Assembly (NCBI GenBank): GCA_900766005.1
Contig: CAAFTU010000023.1
Span: forward strand, 48,646 to 112,645
Length of the DNA: 64,000 nucleotides
Origin: an uncultured Bacteroides sp.
GTDB lineage: Bacteria > Bacteroidota > Bacteroidia > Bacteroidales > Bacteroidaceae
Reading direction: 5' to 3'
Of the stretch, positions 58,723 through 64,000 are shown in pieces. The position numbers and the translations under genes were made by a program. Position 1 is the stretch's first letter. Every line of letters starts with the position of its first letter. The notes beneath the pieces were generated by a model. It was not told where the DNA came from and did no database searches. It was given only the letters and a program-made list of their open reading frames with translations.

Positions 58723-59370
58723 ATGAAAAAAGAAGAAACCACCCCCACCTGTGTAGACTGCGGCACACAGAACTGCAAATGGAAAGACCGCACCTATCCC
58801 GAATTCTGCCCCACCACCCATCTGGAGGAAGACGACCTGCGGTGGGCACTGGAACGGTATGAAGAAGGAAACAACCACGCCATCATGGTGGCCAGCGCCG
58901 AAGTGGAATATGAAGGCTATTGCCAGTGGACCCGTGTGCAGGAAATCATGGAGTTTGCCCGGAAAATCGATGCCAAGAAAATCGGCATTGCCCACTGCAT
59001 CGGACTCATCAACGAAGCGCGCATCTTTGCCCGCATCCTGCGTGCAAACGGATTCGAGCCCTACGCCGTCATCTGCAAAGTGGCCGGCAAAGCCAAATCC
59101 TCCATCGGCATCCCCCAAGCCTGCGAAAGCATCGGTGCGGCCATGTGCAACCCCATCCTCCAGGCGCGGCTGCTGAACGAAGCCCACACCGACCTCAACG
59201 TCGTCATCGGTCTGTGCGTAGGCCACGACAGCCTCTTCTACAAATACTCCGATGCCTATGTGACCACCTTAGTCACCAAAGACCGGGTAACGGGCAACAA
59301 CCCCGCTGCCGCCCTCTACACCGCCCAATCGTACTACAAGAAGAAATTTCACCTGGAGGAGAAGCGGTAA
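58723..59370 (+). CDS. DUF1847 zinc-ribbon-like protein
   Basis: A 215-residue protein of DUF1847. The N-terminus has a Cys-rich motif (CVDCGTQNC, then EFC), probably a metal site. The rest looks like an alpha/beta domain with KKIGIAHCIGLINEARIF and NVVIGLCVGHDSLFYKYS containing conserved Cys and His. The function is unknown. It converges on mfd with 25 bp between stop codons and no terminator visible. Confidence 0.87.
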   Translation: MKKEETTPTCVDCGTQNCKWKDRTYPEFCPTTHLEEDDLRWALERYEEGNNHAIMVASAEVEYEGYCQWTRVQEIMEFARKIDAKKIGIAHCIGLINEARIFARILRANGFEPYAVICKVAGKAKSSIGIPQACESIGAAMCNPILQARLLNEAHTDLNVVIGLCVGHDSLFYKYSDAYVTTLVTKDRVTGNNPAAALYTAQSYYKKKFHLEEKR

Positions 59371-59395
59371 GAAACACAAGCCCTTCAGAAAAGCA

Positions 59396-62300
59396 TCAGC
59401 TTTGCGGTGTGAGCGCCACAATTTCCTGCAACACACTCACCGCCGTCTCCACCGTAGGGACATCCTTCACCACCATACTCCGGCGGCCGTTCTGCTCGCG
59501 CAGGTCACACCGGCGCGTATACTTCATCATGTAGTCAATCACCTTACCGAAGGCCAGGCTCTGATAGAACGGGCTGTCGGGGTTGGATACAAAGAACAGC
59601 GTCATGCGGCCGCCCTTGAGGAAAATCTTCTCCGCCCCCAGCCGGGCAGCCAGCCGACGGAGCGGCACAATGCGCAGCAGCTCCTCGGTCTCGGGCGGAA
59701 CCGGACCGAAGCGGTCTTCCAGTCGCGAGCGGAACGCATCCACCTCGGCATCCAGCGTCAAGCCATCCAGCTCCCTGTAGAGCAACATCCGCTCACTGCT
59801 GCCCGTCACATAATCGGCCGGCAGCAGCAGTTCCAGGTCGCTTTCCACCTGACACTCTTCCACAAAGTGCTCGCCGCTGATGGGGCCGTCCTGCGCCTTG
59901 ATTTCCTCTGCATAAAGGTCGGCAAACTCGTCCGTCTTCAGCTCGCGCACCGCCTCGGTGAGAATCTTCTGATACGTCTCATAGCCCAGGTCGGCCACAA
60001 AACCGCTCTGTTCGGCCCCCAGCAGATTGCCCGCCCCGCGGATGTCGAGGTCCTGCATGGCAATATGAATCCCGCTGCCCAGGTCGCTGAAATTCTCGAT
60101 GGCCTGCAAGCGGCGCTTCCCTTCGGGCGTGAGGCTGCTCAGTGGAGGCGCCAGCAGATAGCAGAACGCCTTCTTGTTGCTCCGGCCCACGCGGCCCCGC
60201 ATCTGATGCAAGTCGCTCAGACCGAAATTCTGCGCCCCGTTGATGATAATCGTATTCGCATTCGGGATGTCGATGCCGCTCTCGATAATCGTCGTAGCCA
60301 GCAGCACATCGAAATCATAATTCACAAAATCCAGGATAATCTTCTCCAGCTGAGCCGGCTCCATCTGCCCGTGGCCGATGCACACCCGGCAATCCGGAAT
60401 ATGGCGCTCAATCATCGCCTTCAGCTCCGGCAAGTTCGAGATGCGGTTGTTCACGAAGAACACCTGCCCGCCCCGGCTCATCTCAAAGTTGATGGCATCC
60501 ATAATTACCTCCTCATTAAACGTATGCACCTCCGTCTGGATGGGATAACGGTTGGGCGGCGGCGTAGCAATCACACTCAGGTCGCGCGCGCCCATCAGCG
60601 AGAACTGCAGCGTGCGCGGGATGGGCGTGGCCGTCATCGTGAGCGTATCCACATTCACCTTCAGCTGGCGCAGCTTCTCCTTCACCGACACCCCGAACTT
60701 CTGCTCCTCATCCACGATGAGCAGCCCAAGGTCCTTGAAATGCACATCCTTGCCCAAGATGCGGTGCGTACCGATGAGGATGTTCACCTCCCCCTCCTTC
60801 AGCCCCTTGAGCACCGCCTTCGACTGGGCAGCCGTGCGTGCCCGGCTGAGATACTCCACGCGGCAAGGCATCCCCTTCAGTCGCTCGCTGAACGTCTGGA
60901 AATGCTGATACGCCAGCACCGTGGTGGGCACCAGCACCGCCACCTGCTTGTTGTCCGCCACCGCCTTGAAAGCAGCGCGCACCGCCACCTCCGTCTTGCC
61001 GAAGCCCACATCGCCACACACCAGGCGGTCCATCGGGCGGTCGCTCTCCATATCGCGCTTCACCTCCTGCGTCGCCTTGCTCTGGTCCGGCGTATCCTCA
61101 TACAGGAACGACGCCTCCAGCTCATGCTGCAGGAAGCTGTCCGGGCTGAAAGCAAAGCCCTTCTCCTGGCGGCGCAGCGAATACAGCTTAATCAAGTCGC
61201 GGGCAATATCCTTAATCTTCGTCTTCGTGCGCTCCTTCAGCTTCTCCCACGCCCCCGTGCCCAGCTTGTTCAGTCGGGGAGCTTCCCCCTCCTTTCCCCT
61301 GTACTTCGACACCTTATGGAGCGAATGGATGGACACAAACACCACATCCTCATTCTGATAGACCAACTTCAGCGCCTCCTGCGTCGTGTTTCCGTTCGGC
61401 ACGCGCACCAGGCCCGCAAAGCGCCCGATGCCATGGTCGGTGTGCACCACATAGTCGCCCGGCGCAAACTGGCTGAGCTCCTTGAGCGAGAGCGCCACCT
61501 TGCCCGAGCGCGCCTTATCACTCTTGAGATTATACTTATGAAAGCGGTCGAACAGCTGGTGGTCGGTAAACACACACATCTTCATGCCGGCATCCGAAAA
61601 GCCCTCATGCAGCGTGCGCTCCACCGGCGTAAAGCGAATCTGGTCGCCCCGGTCGTCGAAAATCGCCCTGAGGCGGTCGGTCTGCTTCGTGCTGTCGCTG
61701 CAGATATAAATGGTAAAACCCTTCGCTAACTGCTCCTTGAGCGCCTCCGCCACGAGGTCGAAATTCTTGTGGAAGATGGGCTGCACCGCCGTGTCGAACA
61801 TCACCTGCGCATCCGGCTTCCCCGTGGGCTTGTTTCCAAACTCCATCCGGCGGAAATCCAGCGCCCGCACCGTAAACTCACTGCCGTCGATGAGCTTTCC
61901 TTCCAGCGTCATCCCTCCGTTCTCCTCGGCCTGCTGCACCGCCAGCGCCTGCGGTGTGAGCGCCTCGTCGTGCACCGTCTGAATGCGTTCGCGCAGCCAC
62001 AGGAAATCGCGCATGGCTAATGTAGAATCGGCCGGCAGAAAGTCGAGCAGCGAAGCCGACGAAGTGCCCGTTGAAGCCAGGTCGGGCACGATAGACACCC
62101 CCTCCTTCTTCTCGCGCGAGAGCTGCGTGTCCACCTCAAACGTGCGGATGCTCTCCACCTCATCCCCGAAAAAGTCGATGCGGAAAGGATATTCCGAAGC
62201 AAACGAAAACGCGTCGATGATGCTTCCTCTCACCGCATACTGCCCCGGCTCATACACATAATCCACCCGTTCAAACCCGTTCTGATGCAGCACCTCCGTG

Positions 62301-62770
62301 ATAAACGCCGTATCCACCTTCTCGCCCACATGCAGCTTCAGCGTCTTGTCCGTGAGCTCGCGGCACGACACCACCTTCTCGGCCAGCGCATCGGGGTAAG
62401 ACACGATGCACAGCTGCTTCTCGCCTTTCTGCAAGCGGCTCAGCACCTCCGTACGGAGGATTTCGTTGGCAGCATCTTTCTGGCCATACTTAATGGCCCG
62501 CCGGAAAGAAGAGGGGAAAAACAGCACCCGGTCGGTGCCCAGCACCTGCATGAGGTCGTGATAAAAATAACCCGCCTCCTCCAGGTCGCCCAGGATGAAG
62601 ACAAACGTAGAGGCAGCTTCCTCCACCAGCACCGAAGAAAAGAGGGAGGCAGCAGAAGCCCGCAATCCGCCACAGAAAATAGATTTCACAGAAGAATCGT
62701 CCAGCAGACGTTTCACAGCCGCCACACCCGGATGAGCGGCATATCGTTTTTGTAATTCAGTTATCGTCAT
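59396..62770 (-). CDS. mfd: Transcription-repair coupling factor Mfd
   Basis: An 1124-residue Mfd. It removes RNA polymerase stalled at lesions and recruits UvrA. The UvrB-homology module is N-terminal, followed by the RNA-polymerase-interacting domain around PGDYVVHTDHGIGRFAG, then the translocase with Walker A CGDVGFGKTEVAVRA, the DEEQ box VDEEQKFG, motif TATPIPRTLQFS, and motif VI QMRGRVGRSNKKAF. The C-terminal regulatory domain (TRCF) is complete. Together with uvrA and uvrB in this window it covers the damage-recognition steps of transcription-coupled repair. Confidence 0.96.
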   Translation of the reverse strand: MTITELQKRYAAHPGVAAVKRLLDDSSVKSIFCGGLRASAASLFSSVLVEEAASTFVFILGDLEEAGYFYHDLMQVLGTDRVLFFPSSFRRAIKYGQKDAANEILRTEVLSRLQKGEKQLCIVSYPDALAEKVVSCRELTDKTLKLHVGEKVDTAFITEVLHQNGFERVDYVYEPGQYAVRGSIIDAFSFASEYPFRIDFFGDEVESIRTFEVDTQLSREKKEGVSIVPDLASTGTSSASLLDFLPADSTLAMRDFLWLRERIQTVHDEALTPQALAVQQAEENGGMTLEGKLIDGSEFTVRALDFRRMEFGNKPTGKPDAQVMFDTAVQPIFHKNFDLVAEALKEQLAKGFTIYICSDSTKQTDRLRAIFDDRGDQIRFTPVERTLHEGFSDAGMKMCVFTDHQLFDRFHKYNLKSDKARSGKVALSLKELSQFAPGDYVVHTDHGIGRFAGLVRVPNGNTTQEALKLVYQNEDVVFVSIHSLHKVSKYRGKEGEAPRLNKLGTGAWEKLKERTKTKIKDIARDLIKLYSLRRQEKGFAFSPDSFLQHELEASFLYEDTPDQSKATQEVKRDMESDRPMDRLVCGDVGFGKTEVAVRAAFKAVADNKQVAVLVPTTVLAYQHFQTFSERLKGMPCRVEYLSRARTAAQSKAVLKGLKEGEVNILIGTHRILGKDVHFKDLGLLIVDEEQKFGVSVKEKLRQLKVNVDTLTMTATPIPRTLQFSLMGARDLSVIATPPPNRYPIQTEVHTFNEEVIMDAINFEMSRGGQVFFVNNRISNLPELKAMIERHIPDCRVCIGHGQMEPAQLEKIILDFVNYDFDVLLATTIIESGIDIPNANTIIINGAQNFGLSDLHQMRGRVGRSNKKAFCYLLAPPLSSLTPEGKRRLQAIENFSDLGSGIHIAMQDLDIRGAGNLLGAEQSGFVADLGYETYQKILTEAVRELKTDEFADLYAEEIKAQDGPISGEHFVEECQVESDLELLLPADYVTGSSERMLLYRELDGLTLDAEVDAFRSRLEDRFGPVPPETEELLRIVPLRRLAARLGAEKIFLKGGRMTLFFVSNPDSPFYQSLAFGKVIDYMMKYTRRCDLREQNGRRSMVVKDVPTVETAVSVLQEIVALTPQS

Positions 62771-62790
62771 ATTTGGGTCAATAGTGACGG

Positions 62791-62798
62791 CAAAGGTA
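62791..62798 (-). promoter_or_regulatory. Bacteroides -7 box for mfd
   Basis: Minus-strand TACCTTTG, 20 bp before the mfd start. Confidence 0.6.
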
Positions 62799-62844
62799 CA
62801 AATAATTATCGAGGAACAGGCTATTTTTTACAGGCAAGAAAACA

Positions 62845-62918
62845 CAAAAAACAAGAAAACGAACCTGAAAACGAGAAGGTCACACGAACCGCAAAAAACA
62901 AGAAAACGAACCTGAAAA
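62845..62918. repeat. Two perfect 27-bp direct repeats, 47 bp apart
   Basis: Copies at 62845-62871 and 62892-62918: CAAAAAACAAGAAAACGAAC then CTGAAAA. They lie upstream of the mfd promoter and of the RNA candidate. Confidence 0.9.
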
Positions 62919-62997
62919 GAAGAATAACAATTACTAAATAGATGTTAAACTCAGTTAATAAATGGGGGAGGTAAAAACCACCTAAAACAAAAAATAG

Positions 62998-63005
62998 TAC
63001 TTTTG
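62998..63005 (+). promoter_or_regulatory. Bacteroides -7 box of the structured RNA candidate
   Basis: TACTTTTG, about 6 bp before the predicted RNA start. Confidence 0.65.
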
Positions 63006-63010
63006 CAGTG

Positions 63011-63193
63011 TTATAGTTTTAAAAGTTAGAATAGTTTTATTGAAATGTATTTAACTATGTCTAAGACGTATGAGGGGAAACTTGAGAAAGTTTTGTGCCA
63101 CTATATTCCCCAAATTAAATATTGATATAAATTCCCCTGTGCAACCCTCGTACGGAATTAAAAAAAGGTGTGCGTGAGGCATACCTTTTTTTT
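63011..63193 (+). ncRNA. Structured RNA candidate of about 183 nt
   Basis: Flanked by a -7 box and a strong terminator and without an open frame. Ten base pairs form between CGTATGAGGG (63067-63076) and CCCTCGTACG (63145-63154), including one G/U. Inside lies a hairpin AAACTT-GAGA-AAGTTT (63078-63093). A duplicated ATTCCCC stretch follows. The terminator has seven A, GGTGTGC, a 5-nt loop, GCATACC and eight T. The length is like 6S RNA, but the ends do not pair to close the molecule, so I leave it unassigned. The first ~55 nt are AT-rich and unpaired. Confidence 0.65.
63160..63193 (+). terminator. Terminator of the structured RNA candidate
   Basis: AAAAAAAGGTGTGC pairs with GCATACCTTTTTTT (one G/U), loop GTGAG. 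Confidence 0.85.
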
Positions 63194-63197
63194 GCCC

Positions 63198-63231
63198 AAA
63201 AGCCCCGGCCTTAGTGAAAGCCGGGGCTTTT
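63198..63231 (-). terminator. Terminator of the HU/smalltalk transcript
   Basis: AAAAGCCCCGGC and GCCGGGGCTTTT are perfect 12-bp arms around 10 nt. It lies 53 bp after the smalltalk stop codon in the minus direction. Confidence 0.8.
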
Positions 63232-63283
63232 GATTCATGAAGCAAGTGCTCTCACCTGTCTGCTGCCACTGCAGCCTGGCAGG

Positions 63284-63406
63284 TTACAGTGCCGCTACAC
63301 ACGAGCTCACACCGAAGCTGGTAGCGATGGCAGAGAGGATGGCCAGCAGAGTCTGGATGATAAATTTCCAGCGCTGACTTCTCGGGTAGATTTCCATTGT
63401 TTCCAT
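63284..63406 (-). CDS. Smalltalk-type small protein
   Basis: A 40-residue protein too short for most gene finders. It begins METMEIYPRSQRWKFIIQ, has a hydrophobic helix (TLLAILSAIATSFGV) and ends SSCVAAL. I recognise the W-K-FIIQ, hydrophobic stretch and SSC end as the smalltalk family of Bacteroides, which is normally encoded just after an HU-family gene, as here (63593-64000). The function is unknown. The helix and the SSC could make it a membrane or lipid-attached peptide. The second Met (63397) may be the true start. Confidence 0.75.
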   Translation of the reverse strand: METMEIYPRSQRWKFIIQTLLAILSAIATSFGVSSCVAAL

Positions 63407-63416
63407 AGTTGCTGCG

Positions 63417-63482
63417 TTTTCATAGATTCTTGTGTTTCACAAATTCTTGTTTTCACAAATTCTTGTGTTTTTCATAGATTCC
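63417..63482. repeat. Four imperfect repeats of about 16 bp between HU and smalltalk genes
   Basis: Units TTTTCATAGATTCTTGTG, TTTCACAAATTCTTGT, TTTCACAAATTCTTGTG and TTTTTCATAGATTCC follow one another in the leader of the smalltalk gene. Confidence 0.8.
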
Positions 63483-63592
63483 GATTCGAATTGATTATTT
63501 TTTTGAGACTGTTTACTTCTGTTTTCTGCTTTACCGGAAGTCCGGCTGAGGTCAGATGATGAAGTCAGCCGATGAAACTTCCGGAGCGGAGG

Positions 63593-64000
63593 TCAGACGA
63601 TGGGGTCAGGGGTTTCCTCTTTCCCCGGCTCTTTTCCAGGTTCTTTGCCGGGTTCTTTGCCGGGTTCCTTACCTGGTTCCTTACCCGGTTCTTTGCCCGG
63701 TTCCTTGCCCGAACTATCGCCTCCCGAGTGTCCCGGCGAATCGTCATCGCCTTCCACCGTCGATTCCGTAACGGTGTATTCCGAGAGCTCCTGCAGGCGG
63801 CATTTCTTGCGCAGCTCGGCGTTGCTCCACGTCTTCGTGTTGCGCACGTTGAGGTGTACGCCCGTGATGTTCTGCACCGTGAACAGCTCTGCTGTGTCGG
63901 CCGGACGGGTAGTCATGCCGATGGAGAACAGCCCCAGTTCGCCCAGCCGCACGGACTTGCCGTCGAGCACCAGCTCCTGCAGGCAGGAGAGCATGTCAAT
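63593..64000 (-). CDS. HU-family DNA-binding protein with GKEP-repeat tail (cut by window edge)
   Basis: The C-terminal 135 residues of a protein whose start lies beyond 64000. The visible HU part has VRLGELGLFSIGMTTRPAD and then a strand-rich segment with NVRNTKTWSNAELRKKC, matching the long HU-like proteins of Bacteroides. The tail contains eight 4-residue units, seven GKEP and one GKEE, encoded by 12-bp tandem repeats (63614-63709), and ends TPDPIV. The tail is charged and would be disordered. HU proteins of this group are often found with smalltalk genes in accessory loci. Target DNA or function is unknown. Confidence 0.82.
   Translation of the reverse strand: MDMLSCLQELVLDGKSVRLGELGLFSIGMTTRPADTAELFTVQNITGVHLNVRNTKTWSNAELRKKCRLQELSEYTVTESTVEGDDDSPGHSGGDSSGKEPGKEPGKEPGKEPGKEPGKEPGKEPGKEETPDPIV
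63614..63709. repeat. Eight 12-bp tandem units encoding GKEP
   Basis: Units are GG(C/T/A/G)AA(A/G)GA(A/G)CC(n), the last with GAA in place of the Pro codon. Confidence 0.9.

Larger units (their letters stand above)
62771..63283. other. Gene-free region between mfd and the smalltalk gene
   Basis: 513 bases with the mfd promoter, a duplicated 27-bp sequence, a structured RNA candidate with promoter and terminator, and a terminator for the HU/smalltalk genes. No protein-coding sequence is convincing. Confidence 0.75.

Noticed and set aside
59402..61729. A 775-codon open frame on the plus strand
   Set aside because: Antisense to mfd; composition is Arg/His/Gln/Leu-rich as expected for a shadow of a GC-rich gene.
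63011..63193. Firm call as 6S RNA, tmRNA or RNase P RNA
   Set aside because: The ends do not pair to form a 6S closing stem, there is no tRNA-like end, and none of the RNase P core sequences is seen.
63051..63245. A 64-codon minus-strand frame over the RNA candidate
   Set aside because: It crosses two terminators and has no ribosome site; the RNA interpretation is better.

Overview
The window is a contiguous stretch of chromosome from a member of the Bacteroidales, most likely Bacteroides or Phocaeicola. Three things point there: many genes are preceded by the Bacteroides-type -7 box TAnnTTTG; the gene content includes families typical of the order (DUF4293, DUF4836, DUF5063, DUF5686, DUF5687, the Bacteroidetes omega-like RNA polymerase subunit, GlnN-type glutamine synthetase, a divergent NagB/PIG-L fusion, an HU protein with a smalltalk peptide); and Shine-Dalgarno signals are mostly weak. 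I see no rRNA, tRNA, CRISPR array, insertion sequence or prophage. The region reads as core chromosome with a few variable spots.

Layout. 1-3 kb: a cut PspC-type gene with its PadR regulator, msrA and an Rpn-family PD-(D/E)XK nuclease. 3-8 kb (minus strand): a POT peptide transporter, ybaK and uvrA. 8-11 kb: a LysM protein and a PorT-like beta-barrel. 11-13 kb (minus): bamD, omega-like rpoZ and DUF4293. 13-17 kb: uvrB, a small RNA, an AlaX-like editing protein and hsp20, the last behind a near-perfect sigma-54 promoter. 17.5-20 kb: divergent trxA/oxyR and a glycerophosphodiesterase. 20-22 kb (minus): an ABC exporter overlapping a Ser/His-type signal peptidase. 22-29 kb: an acyltransferase, a nitrilase, the NagB-like/PIG-L fusion with two small unknown genes, and ygiQ. 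29-38.7 kb: DUF5686, glnN plus a Crp/Fnr regulator, and the ftsK-lolA-trxB operon. 38.8-47 kb: DUF5063, a DEDDy exonuclease, rlmI, a second copy of the small RNA, a nucleoside transporter, rsmE, DUF4836 and an ABC ATPase/permease pair. 47-56 kb: miaA, a lipid kinase, kdsA, an M16 protease, a DUF5687/ABC pair and a NlpC/P60 lipoprotein. 56-64 kb: a TrmH methyltransferase overlapping an alcohol dehydrogenase, DUF1847, mfd, a structured RNA candidate, and a smalltalk/HU pair cut by the right edge.

Functional themes. DNA repair is heavily represented (uvrA, uvrB, mfd), as are thiol redox and peroxide response (msrA, trxA, trxB, oxyR), envelope biogenesis (bamD, lolA, kdsA, LysM, acyltransferase, NlpC/P60) and RNA modification (rlmI, rsmE, miaA, ygiQ, TrmH, AlaX, ybaK).

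The points most worth following up are: (i) a two-copy promoter-to-terminator small RNA family with a nearly invariant 5' block; (ii) a separate ~185-nt structured RNA near 63.1 kb; (iii) a NagB-like domain that has lost the catalytic Asp/Asp/His positions; (iv) the sigma-54 promoter with an inverted repeat upstream of hsp20; (v) a seven-unit tandem repeat whose next unit would begin at the start codon of a cell-wall hydrolase; (vi) two perfect 28-bp palindromes of identical geometry inside ABC-transporter genes; (vii) several proteins with repetitive or Cys/His-rich tails.
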